In this document: one piece after another, positions 8,476 through 16,267 of the stretch
Numbering within the stretch: position 1 is the stretch's first letter
Layout: each line of letters begins with the position of its first letter
NCBI GenBank assembly: GCA_016787135.1
Contig: JAEUVK010000188.1
Location: forward strand, 27,884-91,883
Origin: Chitinophagaceae bacterium
GTDB lineage: Bacteria; Bacteroidota; Bacteroidia; Chitinophagales; Chitinophagaceae
DNA: 64,000 nt
Direction: 5' to 3'
The notes under the pieces: generated by a model
Told to the model about the DNA's origin: nothing
Seen by the model: only the letters and a program-made list of their open reading frames with translations
Databases searched by the model: none
Made by a program: the position numbers and the translations under genes

Positions 8476-9591
8476 TTACTGGTTCAGCATCAGCGGCATC
8501 ACCAGCATCAGCAATTCTTCATTGTCATCCTGTTCAGATGGTTTGATCAAACCCGCTTTGGTTGGTGTGGACAATTCAAGGTTCACCTCATCGCTGTCTG
8601 TGGCATTCAGCATTTCGATCAGGAACCGGGCATTGAAGGCGATCACAATATCCTCACCGTTATACTGGCATTTCATTCTTTCGTTCCCTTCAAAACTGAA
8701 ATCAACATCCTGTGCGGCCAGTTGCAGTTCACTTCCGCTGATGCTCAGCGCTACCTGGTTGGTGCTTTTATTGCTGAATACACTTACACGGCGTAATGCA
8801 CCCTGGAAGTCAGCTTTATTAACCGTAAGCCTGTAGGGATTGTCAGAAGGAATGACCACTTTATAATCCGGGAAACGGGCATCGATCAGGCGGCAACTCA
8901 TCTGCGTGGTGCCATGTTTGACAAAAAGGTGATTGCTGTTATAGCTCAATGTGATCTCATCGTCATTAGCGGGTATTGCCGCTTTTAATAAGTTCAGAGG
9001 TTTACGGGGAACAATAAAGTTCTCTCCTTTGGGAGCAGCGACGTCTTTTCTTTTATATCTCACCAAACGATGGGCATCTGTAGCCACAAATTGAACACCC
9101 TTTTTATCCAGCTCAAAGAATACACCAGTCATAGCAGGGCGCAGGTCATCATTGCTGGTGGCAAAAAGCGTTTTATTGATAGCGGTGATCAGGGCCGAAG
9201 CTGTCATTTTGAAGGAAGAGGTGTCATCCGCGGCAGGCTCTTTCGGAAAGTTGTCGGGATTTTCGCCCATCACTTTATACTTACCATTATCACTGGTGAT
9301 CTCTACCCCGAAATTCTTGTCAATATTGAAGGTAAGCGGCTGATCTGGGATATTCTTCAGGGAGTCAATAAGGATCTTAGCCGGGATACAAACCTTTCCA
9401 CTATCCTTGGCTTCGATGTCCAGTTGTACCCGCATCACTGTTTCCAGATCGGTGGCTACCACGGTCAGTTTGTTCTTTTCTACTTCAAACAAAAAATCTT
9501 CGAGGATCGGCAGTACGGTATTGGCATTGATCACGCCGGCAATGTGCTGCAATTGTTTCAATAAAGACGAAGAGGATACAATAAACTTCAT
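8476..9591 (-). CDS. dnaN: DNA polymerase III subunit beta (sliding clamp)
   Basis: Ring-shaped processivity clamp of the replicative polymerase, 371 residues, matching the usual length of about 370. The sequence starts MKFIVSSSSLLKQLQHIAGVI and shows ILEDFLFEV, ATDLETVM, ATDAHRLVRY and the C-terminal LMLVMPLMLNQ. The last is the conserved end that forms part of the partner-binding pocket. The open frame runs upstream to 9642, but the ATG at 9591 fits the family start and follows a well-spaced promoter. No dnaA or recF is adjacent, so it is not in the classical origin cluster, as is common in Bacteroidota. Confidence 0.97.
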   Translation of the reverse strand: MKFIVSSSSLLKQLQHIAGVINANTVLPILEDFLFEVEKNKLTVVATDLETVMRVQLDIEAKDSGKVCIPAKILIDSLKNIPDQPLTFNIDKNFGVEITSDNGKYKVMGENPDNFPKEPAADDTSSFKMTASALITAINKTLFATSNDDLRPAMTGVFFELDKKGVQFVATDAHRLVRYKRKDVAAPKGENFIVPRKPLNLLKAAIPANDDEITLSYNSNHLFVKHGTTQMSCRLIDARFPDYKVVIPSDNPYRLTVNKADFQGALRRVSVFSNKSTNQVALSISGSELQLAAQDVDFSFEGNERMKCQYNGEDIVIAFNARFLIEMLNATDSDEVNLELSTPTKAGLIKPSEQDDNEELLMLVMPLMLNQ

Positions 9592-9609
9592 AGTGCAAAT
9601 TGAGTGGGG

Positions 9610-9639
9610 CGAAACTACTGATTTTTGCATTACAGCCAA
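9610..9639 (-). promoter_or_regulatory. dnaN: dnaN promoter (TTG - 19 nt - TAGTTTCG)
   Basis: On the minus strand a TTG (9639-9637) is followed after exactly 19 nt by TAGTTTCG (9617-9610), one mismatch from TAnnTTTG. The spacing is that of Bacteroidota -33/-7 promoters. The box ends 18 nt upstream of the dnaN ATG. Confidence 0.45.
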
Positions 9640-9758
9640 CACTTTAGAACAACCGGTGGATTACTTCCGAAGGCGGTTACCCATTACCGGCTGACAGGGT
9701 GCCGGGTACGTTGTCGGGTGTCCCGGAACGGGACCGATTCACCTTAATTCTTTACGTC

Positions 9759-9788
9759 TTGTGCCTTGTTCCTTCTTTTGTATCTTGC
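9759..9788 (+). promoter_or_regulatory. Promoter of the YbjN-like gene (TTG - 19 nt - TATCTTGC)
   Basis: TTG at 9759-9761 is followed after exactly 19 nt by TATCTTGC at 9781-9788, a near match to TAnnTTTG, 20 nt before the ATG at 9809. It diverges from the dnaN promoter about 120 nt away. Confidence 0.4.
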
Positions 9789-9808
9789 CCGTTCTCAAAA
9801 GAAGATGC

Positions 9809-11122
9809 ATGCTGGATAAACTATTTGGCTGGGGAAAGAAAAAACCGGAGCCGGAACCTTCTATCCTGTTTGGCCGCTATTCGGATAACAATAAACCGGT
9901 GGCCAAAGTGAACCGCTGGACAGAAGCGGATAATTTATTCAAGGAAAAAAAATATCCGGAAAGCCTGGATGCTTTTTTTGAATACTTGATAGATGATACT
10001 GTTAGTAATGTAGTCTATGAACGAAACGGCGCTGAAGGTCGCTTTGAGTTTTACCAGGGCTCCAAGATCGTAAGGGGCCGCTTCAACAATGAGCAGGTCG
10101 TTGCAGAAGTGACATTGGCTAAAATGCCGCAGCCAAGTGTACCCGTAATGCGTCGGCTGCTGGAAATGAACTTTAGCTTATACTACAGCCGTTTTGCTTT
10201 GGATAACGACCGGCTTTGTATGCGTTTCGATAGCGATATTGAAGCAGCAACGCCAAGTAAATTGTATTATGGTTTAAAAGAGCTTTCCACTAAGGCAGAC
10301 AAACAGGATGACCTGCTGGTACAGGATTTTGCCATATTGGAAAAAACCGATACCGAACATATCGCCGAAGTGCCGCCCCATGAAAAAGAGGTGAAATATG
10401 AATACCTGCAGAAATGGATCAGACAAACACTGGATGCTATTGCGGGATTAGATGCTGATAAATTTTCAGGGGGTATTTCTTACATGTTGCTGACACTAGG
10501 CTACCGGCTGGACTACCTGGTATGTCCTGAAGGAAAACTCCTGAACGAACTGGAAAAGATCGCCGGCATTTATTTTAAGAAAGATGAGCGACCCGTAGTG
10601 GAAAAGAACCGTGATATGATTGAAGCATTTAAGAACATACTGGCCAAGCCAAAAGAAGAGATCTTTTCTTATTTGTTCAGGTCCAGGTATACATTTTCCA
10701 TTGTGGCGCCGCAAAATCATAAAGCGGTAGCCGATTCTATTCATGGAGCCAACCAGAATATGATATGGTATCGTGATAATAACTATCATTTTATCGCCAC
10801 ACAGGTAACGGAATACGGAATTTCGTATTGTCAGTATTCCTACAGCCTGCCAAGACTCATTTCTGAACTCTTTCTTTTATACATGCAGGTCAATTACAGC
10901 GATTATTTCAAAGCCCTTGGATTCAAAGAAAACTATGCAGATACGGCAAAGAATACGTTTAATACCAATGCGATCATGGAGAAAATAAAAGAGATACAGG
11001 ATAAATGGAAGGGCAAATACCCGAATGCAGATTTCAAAATTCAGAATCTCCGTTTTGACAACCTCGTGAATTTTGATCAGACATTTACGACAGAAATAGA
11101 GTTTCTGAATATGGAAGTGTGA
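9809..11122 (+). CDS. Uncharacterised protein with YbjN / secretion-chaperone-like domains
   Basis: A 437-residue soluble protein with no signal peptide. I do not recognise a named family. Residues about 40-160 (FFEYLIDDTVS, later VMRRLLEMNFSLYYSRFAL and DRLCMRFDSDI) resemble the YbjN/type III secretion chaperone-like fold. The C-terminal part (MIWYRDNNYHFIATQV) has comparable alternating beta-strand character, and the middle is helical. The ATG at 9809 (MLDKLFGWGKKKPEPE) is preferred over the far upstream GTG/ATG frame opening because of the promoter. It is followed after 48 nt by a protease gene with a similar C-terminal domain, so the two products may act together. The function is unknown. 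Confidence 0.65.
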   Translation: MLDKLFGWGKKKPEPEPSILFGRYSDNNKPVAKVNRWTEADNLFKEKKYPESLDAFFEYLIDDTVSNVVYERNGAEGRFEFYQGSKIVRGRFNNEQVVAEVTLAKMPQPSVPVMRRLLEMNFSLYYSRFALDNDRLCMRFDSDIEAATPSKLYYGLKELSTKADKQDDLLVQDFAILEKTDTEHIAEVPPHEKEVKYEYLQKWIRQTLDAIAGLDADKFSGGISYMLLTLGYRLDYLVCPEGKLLNELEKIAGIYFKKDERPVVEKNRDMIEAFKNILAKPKEEIFSYLFRSRYTFSIVAPQNHKAVADSIHGANQNMIWYRDNNYHFIATQVTEYGISYCQYSYSLPRLISELFLLYMQVNYSDYFKALGFKENYADTAKNTFNTNAIMEKIKEIQDKWKGKYPNADFKIQNLRFDNLVNFDQTFTTEIEFLNMEV

Positions 11123-11170
11123 TTAATTGAATGGTTAACTAGTTAACTAACTACTCAACTGATTAACTAA

Positions 11171-12271
11171 ATGGACGCCCAGAGTATCATAGAACAATAC
11201 CAGAAAGCGGTCATACAAATAGCAACGACCACCGGCACAGGCACCGGGTTTTATGTAAAAGAATTCGACCTGATCGTTACTAATGAACATGTGGTGGATA
11301 CCAACGGAGAGGTGACCATTGCCGGTAAAGCATTTGACAAAGCTTTTTCCCGTGTATGGTACACCGACCGCAAGCATGATCTTGCCTTTCTTGAAGCCCC
11401 GAAAGGAATTGAATTACCGGAAGTACGTCTGGGCCGCTATGAAGAAATGAAGGATGGTGACCAGGTAGTGGCCATCGGTCATCCTTATGGATTGAATTAT
11501 ACAACAACCCAGGGCGTGATCTCCAAAGTTGACCGTATCCGTGATGGATTAAAGTTCATACAGATTGATGCGGCGATCAACCCCGGTAACAGCGGGGGGC
11601 CGCTGGTGAATAATAAAGGGGAAGTGATCGGCGTGAATTCATTCATTATCCGTGGCGGCGACAACCTCGGATTTGCTTTACCGGTCAATTACCTCAGGGA
11701 AGCCTTGCAGATGTATTTACCTCACAGGGGTCAGGCATCCACCCGTTGTTTTAGCTGCAGCTATATCGTTACCACAGGCAATATTGATTCACTGAAATAT
11801 TGCCCTAGTTGCGGTACAGAAGTAAAGCTGCCCGAAATACCCGAAAAAGAAGTACAGCCTGTTGGTGCAGCAAAGACCATTGAGGAAATATTGAAAGAAC
11901 TGGGTAAAGATGTGAGACTGGCGAGGGAAGGAGTAAATAACTGGAGTGTAAAAGAGGGTTCTGCTAAAATAAAGATCGCCTATAATGCAGAGAACTTCTT
12001 TATAACTGGTGATGCCTATCTCTGCCAGATGCCAACAGATGCAGCAAAGATCAAACCCCTCTACCAGTTTTTATTACAGGAAAATTACCGCACACACAAC
12101 CTAGTGCTGAGCTGTGTCAAACAAAATATCGTTCTCTCGTGCATCATGTACGATCTGGACATGACGAAAGAAACAGGAGCAGAAGCTTTCCGCAATTTGT
12201 TTCAGAAAGCGGATCACTATGATGATTTCCTGAAAAAGGAATATGGCTGCCTGGAAAGGCTGGAAGAGTGA
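11171..12271 (+). CDS. Trypsin-like serine protease (S1C) with zinc ribbon and YbjN-like C-terminal domain
   Basis: A 366-residue protein without signal peptide, so probably cytoplasmic, unlike most DegP/HtrA relatives. The catalytic triad is visible: His40 (TNEHVVD), Asp70 (KHDLAFL) and Ser141 in NPGNSGGPL. There is no PDZ domain. Instead residues 193-214 form a four-cysteine zinc ribbon (CFSC and CPSC), and the C-terminal about 130 residues (AKIKIAYNAENFFITGDAYLC, then NLVLSCVKQNIVLSCIMYDL) look like a YbjN-like domain. The ATG at 11171 starts directly before the protease domain. The gene lies 48 nt downstream of another putative YbjN-like gene, suggesting an operon. The substrate is unknown. 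Confidence 0.8.
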   Translation: MDAQSIIEQYQKAVIQIATTTGTGTGFYVKEFDLIVTNEHVVDTNGEVTIAGKAFDKAFSRVWYTDRKHDLAFLEAPKGIELPEVRLGRYEEMKDGDQVVAIGHPYGLNYTTTQGVISKVDRIRDGLKFIQIDAAINPGNSGGPLVNNKGEVIGVNSFIIRGGDNLGFALPVNYLREALQMYLPHRGQASTRCFSCSYIVTTGNIDSLKYCPSCGTEVKLPEIPEKEVQPVGAAKTIEEILKELGKDVRLAREGVNNWSVKEGSAKIKIAYNAENFFITGDAYLCQMPTDAAKIKPLYQFLLQENYRTHNLVLSCVKQNIVLSCIMYDLDMTKETGAEAFRNLFQKADHYDDFLKKEYGCLERLEE

Positions 12272-12359
12272 TCCGTGCAGCTATTAAATAAAATCATCTT
12301 GTGTTATAGGATTTGGAAAATATATATTGTATTTTTCTGATCTTTAAAACCCAAACCAC

Positions 12360-15300
12360 ATGAAAAGCTGCCACCAACGATGCTTTGCATCCTGTATTTT
12401 TCTTTTTTTCGTCAGTTCAATAATAACAGCGCAGGACCAGCGGGCATTTAATCAGAATTCTTCAAGAAGTAATCATACCCGTGCATTCAACCAGAATGCA
12501 GCCAGGAGTAACAGCGGGCTGATCATTTCCTTTACGCCCTTGTATTCTTCAGCTACAAACAATGACAAGGATTCCTTGTTGTTCCGGGGAAGCGGGGCCG
12601 GGTTTCGTTTCGGCGCAGATTATTTCTTTGGCAAAGCCGGTATTAGCTTCAGCTCAGGATTTGGGTCTTCATCAGCCGATGATGCAGCGATCAGCAGGTT
12701 CTTAAAGAATACTTCTATACCTCAGGACCAGCTACTCATCAGTAAATCACGGCAGCAGAATATGTATTTGCTTTTCGGTCCATCTATAAGGTTTGGCGAT
12801 ATGGTAGAAGTATATGCCCATGCCAAAGGCGGTTTGTTTATTAATAACAGCGGACTGGTCAGTATCCAGCAAAGAGGTGCGCAAAGAGCCGTTTATAGAA
12901 ATGAATCGACCGACAAAAGTATTTACCCCGGTTTTTTAACAGGAATCGGTATTAACTATAAGACAAGATCGGAGATATGGTCATTTGGTATCAGTGCAGA
13001 TTATATGAACACAAGGTCCGAAGTAAATAACTATGATATTCGCCGGGGCGGCGGTATTGAAGCATTGAAACTATCACGCAGTATCACCGATATTGTTACC
13101 GGCATCACGGTTCGTTATGCTATTTTTTCTCCCCGCGACCCGGCCAGCGGGCAAGCTACTGGTAAAAGATCGAGGGAGGCCGGTAGTGGATTGGCTACAG
13201 GCAAACGATCACGGGAAACAGGCAGCGGGATGTCAACCGGCAGACGAACCTATCAACCGGGTCAGCCCACTTATGGAAATATTACCAGTGAAGAAGCAAC
13301 AACCGAAAATTGCGGAACCGTTACCCAGCGTATCACCAATCCTGACGGTACTACAGAAGAAATGACCTTTGCCTGCCCATCGGATGCGGCAAACTATAAT
13401 AGCAAAATGAAAATTGATGGGGGAATGCCCAACAGGATCTCCATGAACGTAACGGTGCCCAAACAAACACAGGGCGCTACTTTTGGTGAAAAAGTAAACC
13501 AGGGATTACATGCAGCCGGCAGTGCTCTTTCACAGGGGGCACGAAATATTATTTCGGGTCGTCTGAGCCGGGTGTCCGCCGCCTCAACTGGTATTATCAC
13601 CAACAAAGCCGCAGCGGTAAGTTCGGTGAGTTCTTTAAGTGGTAGTGGTGGAGGCGCTGCTGCTGCTTCCTATGCTGCTACGGGAAGAATGAGTAATGGT
13701 CCACAAGGAACTGATGGAATTGTAGCAACTATATATGCAAGAGAAGCAGGCAGCGGTATGGCTTCAGGGAAAAGATCCCGTGAAAAAGGCAGTGGCCTGG
13801 CTACAGGCCGCCGGCAGTATGAGCCTGTTTTTACTGACGGCCAAGGAAGTGTTTGTGATCCATGTGTTGCTACCGCAAAACTATCAAACGTAAAAAACAA
13901 TCCCCTTTACAAAGACAATGGGCTATCGGGCAACAATCCTATGTATGAAGGGAAAAAAGCCGGCGGGGATGATGATTGCGATGGCATTGCAGGCATGACT
14001 GTATCACTGACAGATCCGCAAAGCGGCGCTGTGATCGCAAGAACAATAACGGAAAGTTGTGGCGATTTCTTTTTTGCCAATGTCCCTGATGGAGATTATG
14101 TGGTAAAGGTCAGCGGTACTTTTATAGGAAAGAAAGGATATGATGTTTCCCTGAAATCAAAAACAGACCTGCTGGGGAAAATCGAACAGGGAGATGCTTC
14201 CCTGCAGTTGCTGATCAATACGAATAATGATAGTGATGACATGACTCAGAAAGCAGGCATAAGCACATCAAGGTCCAATATTAGAACCAGATCATTGACG
14301 ATCATTGATGCTGACCTGGACGGCGATGGTGATTTTGAATCAACAAAGGTACTGGCGGAACTCACTGACGGAACTACGAATGATGTAACTGCTGCGTCAA
14401 GTATAAGTAAAACAGCTTCTGTAAAGAAAGTAACGGTGCGTGGATGGGACCCTGAGAAGAAACAAGCGATCACTGGTTCGGCTAATGCTATAAAAGAATA
14501 TACCATCAGTATTGACAGTGATAATAAAGCGGCGCTTACCAGCCAATATGAGAACGGAACTAAAGAAGACGTACCAGTAACGGCAAGGGTCAGTCGCCAT
14601 CCCAACGTGGTCCAGTTTGTCATTTCTTTAGATGAAGCCGGTACAGGCAGCAGGCTAAAGACCAAAACCAGGTCAAACCAGTCGAACGACAGAGTAGCAG
14701 CAGGTGATATCGATGATGATGAAATCTGGAGCCCCCGTTCTAATATTAAAATGCTGAGATTGGTAACAGGCGACCTTGATGGCGACGGAGTTCCTGAAAT
14801 GTCTGTGGCTGCTCCATTCGTACCTGGTGGTGCGGTTATCAGTGCTGCTATGCGCCCGGGAAATCCTATTGGCGGATTAACAATAAAAGGTGGCAAAAAC
14901 CCGGGGGGTAACCTGCGTACTGTTCAAACGGATGAGAACGGTGAGTTTGAATACACTGGTCTCGAAGCAGGTGATTATACATTTACTATAGAACAAAAAA
15001 TAGTTATTAGAGACGAAACTCCTGTTTCGGTGGGTGGCAATAATACAAAGGCACAAGACTACAACTCTTCCCGCTCCAATAAAACGGCCAGTGTTGTTGG
15101 CGGCGGTGGCGGTCCGGATAATGGTAATACAAAGGTTCAGGACCATAATTCCTCCCGTTCGAATAAATCAGCCAGTGTAATTTCTGCTGAATCCGGTAGC
15201 GGTAATACAAAAGTGCAGGATCACAATTCTTCCCGGTCTAATAAATCATCCAGTGCCGTAGCCGATGATCCCGATAACGGAGATGGTATTAGCAGAAAAG

Positions 15301-15650
15301 GTGATGTTAAAATTACCGCTTCGCAAAATACCCAATCGTTAAGGAGTATTTCTGTGATGGCAGACATGGATGGTGATGGGCTATATGAAACCGATGTAAC
15401 AGGTAAGGTAAATGACGAGTTGATACTTGATCAAAAAGGGAATAGCACAGAACCCCAGCAAAAAGCGGGTATAAGCACATCACGAAGCAATATTCGTAAC
15501 CGGAATAGCCTGCAACCGGTCACGCAAAACGTGTATATGGGATATGGAACGGGTATTATTAATGGTAAAGAAGTGCCGGTTAAAACAGTATATAAGGTAG
15601 TGGAAAAAGCGACCAGCGGATTAAAGGATACATTGAAGACACAAGTATAA
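12360..15650 (+). CDS. Large repeat-rich secreted/surface protein with beta-barrel-like N-terminus and carboxypeptidase-regulatory-like domains
   Basis: A 1096-residue protein with an N-terminal signal peptide (about residues 1-25, ending near SSIITAQ). Residues about 55-255 look like an outer-membrane beta-barrel (SGLIISFTPLY, GAGFRFGADYFFG, FGISADYMNT). After that come low-complexity repeats: REAGSGLATGKRS units near 260-300 and again near 460-490, and three QDHNSSRSNKSAS units near 895-965. Two regulatory-like beta-sandwich domains (DGIAGMTVSLTDPQSGAVI with YVVKVSG; PIGGLTIKGGK with GDYTFTIEQ) and three Asp-rich DxDGDG motifs (DLDGDGDFES, DLDGDGVPEM, DMDGDGLYET) suggest calcium-bound surface modules. 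There is no T9SS C-terminal domain. The function is unknown; it may be an outer-membrane anchor or adhesin. Confidence 0.7.
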   Translation: MKSCHQRCFASCIFLFFVSSIITAQDQRAFNQNSSRSNHTRAFNQNAARSNSGLIISFTPLYSSATNNDKDSLLFRGSGAGFRFGADYFFGKAGISFSSGFGSSSADDAAISRFLKNTSIPQDQLLISKSRQQNMYLLFGPSIRFGDMVEVYAHAKGGLFINNSGLVSIQQRGAQRAVYRNESTDKSIYPGFLTGIGINYKTRSEIWSFGISADYMNTRSEVNNYDIRRGGGIEALKLSRSITDIVTGITVRYAIFSPRDPASGQATGKRSREAGSGLATGKRSRETGSGMSTGRRTYQPGQPTYGNITSEEATTENCGTVTQRITNPDGTTEEMTFACPSDAANYNSKMKIDGGMPNRISMNVTVPKQTQGATFGEKVNQGLHAAGSALSQGARNIISGRLSRVSAASTGIITNKAAAVSSVSSLSGSGGGAAAASYAATGRMSNGPQGTDGIVATIYAREAGSGMASGKRSREKGSGLATGRRQYEPVFTDGQGSVCDPCVATAKLSNVKNNPLYKDNGLSGNNPMYEGKKAGGDDDCDGIAGMTVSLTDPQSGAVIARTITESCGDFFFANVPDGDYVVKVSGTFIGKKGYDVSLKSKTDLLGKIEQGDASLQLLINTNNDSDDMTQKAGISTSRSNIRTRSLTIIDADLDGDGDFESTKVLAELTDGTTNDVTAASSISKTASVKKVTVRGWDPEKKQAITGSANAIKEYTISIDSDNKAALTSQYENGTKEDVPVTARVSRHPNVVQFVISLDEAGTGSRLKTKTRSNQSNDRVAAGDIDDDEIWSPRSNIKMLRLVTGDLDGDGVPEMSVAAPFVPGGAVISAAMRPGNPIGGLTIKGGKNPGGNLRTVQTDENGEFEYTGLEAGDYTFTIEQKIVIRDETPVSVGGNNTKAQDYNSSRSNKTASVVGGGGGPDNGNTKVQDHNSSRSNKSASVISAESGSGNTKVQDHNSSRSNKSSSAVADDPDNGDGISRKGDVKITASQNTQSLRSISVMADMDGDGLYETDVTGKVNDELILDQKGNSTEPQQKAGISTSRSNIRNRNSLQPVTQNVYMGYGTGIINGKEVPVKTVYKVVEKATSGLKDTLKTQV
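13135..13255 (+). repeat. Short in-gene tandem repeats encoding [S/E]-x-GSG-x-[A/S]TGKRSRE units
   Basis: Three imperfect copies of about 45 nt (codons for AGSGLATGKRSRE-like units) lie in tandem. The same unit recurs twice at about 13741-13825 in the same gene. Each copy is rich in Gly, Ser and basic residues. Confidence 0.7.
15041..15262 (+). repeat. Three in-gene repeats encoding NTKVQDHNSSRSNKS units
   Basis: Near-identical segments beginning at about 15042, 15123 and 15204 (period 81 nt) encode NTKxQDxNSSRSNKxxS, separated by Gly/Asp-rich linkers. A related FNQNSSRSN motif occurs twice just after the signal peptide, at about 12450-12510. Confidence 0.75.
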
Positions 15651-15671
15651 TTACATTGTTCATCATGCTAG

Positions 15672-15707
15672 AAAGGCCCCGCCATCTGCGGGGCCTTTTC
15701 TATTTTT
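15672..15707 (+). terminator. Intrinsic terminator after the repeat-rich surface protein gene
   Basis: A strong hairpin, AAAGGCCCCGC (15672-15682) with GCGGGGCCTTTT (15688-15699) and a 5-nt loop, is followed by CTATTTTT. It lies 22 nt after the stop and just before the recX ATG at 15714. Confidence 0.8.
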
Positions 15708-15713
15708 ACAGGG

Positions 15714-16172
15714 ATGTACAAAAAACAATTGACGAAAGAGCAGGCGCTGCAGAAACTGAAACACTACTGTAGCTACCAGGAAAGATGTCACCATGAAGTG
15801 AAGCAAAAGCTCTATGATCTGGGTGTCTCGAAAAGGGATCATGATGAAATAATATCCACGCTGATCGAAGAGGGGTATCTGAATGAAGAACGCTTTGCCA
15901 TCGCCTTTGCAGGAGGCCGGTGGCGCATGAAGCAATGGGGCCGGGTAAAAATTAAATATGAACTAAAACAGCGGCAGGTAAGTGAATACAGTATTAAAAA
16001 AGCGCTGAAGCAGATCAGCGAAGAAGAATACCTCAGGGTATTGAAGGAATTGGCAGATGAAAAATATGGATCGCTGAAAGGAGAACACTATTTAGCGAGA
16101 AAGAAAAAGACGATGGATTATTTATTACAGAGGGGATTTGAGATGGAACTGGTGAAGGGAGTGATTAATTGA
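15714..16172 (+). CDS. recX: RecX-family regulatory protein
   Basis: A 152-residue, all-helical protein of the RecX family, which binds RecA filaments and modulates recombination. It has the three-helix repeat pattern: ALQKLKHYCSYQERCHHEVKQKL, then IISTLIEEGYLNEERFAIAFA (the conserved G(Y/L)(L/I)(N/D)(D/E)xRFA core), then WGRVKIKYELKQRQVS. Low overall conservation is normal for Bacteroidota RecX. The gene starts 7 nt after the terminator of the preceding gene and has a TATTTTTA box (one mismatch to TAnnTTTG) just before the ATG, so it is probably transcribed on its own. recA is not in the window. Confidence 0.85.
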   Translation: MYKKQLTKEQALQKLKHYCSYQERCHHEVKQKLYDLGVSKRDHDEIISTLIEEGYLNEERFAIAFAGGRWRMKQWGRVKIKYELKQRQVSEYSIKKALKQISEEEYLRVLKELADEKYGSLKGEHYLARKKKTMDYLLQRGFEMELVKGVIN

Positions 16173-16267
16173 CAATTCCGCGTAAAGGCTTTCACTAATT
16201 GTCTTGCCCGGGTATATCTCTCCTGACATTACTTCTATCATCAGTTTTGTGACACCCTAAAACGATT

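Noticed and set aside
14246..14896. 216-codon minus-strand open frame inside the repeat-rich gene
   Set aside because: Its Ser/Leu/Pro/Val-rich composition is what is expected from the complement of an Asp/Thr/Lys-rich coding region, and there is no start signal.
16173..16267. Possible small gene or RNA between recX and the sensor kinase gene
   Set aside because: 95 nt with no open frame of note, no hairpin with T run and no promoter-like box.
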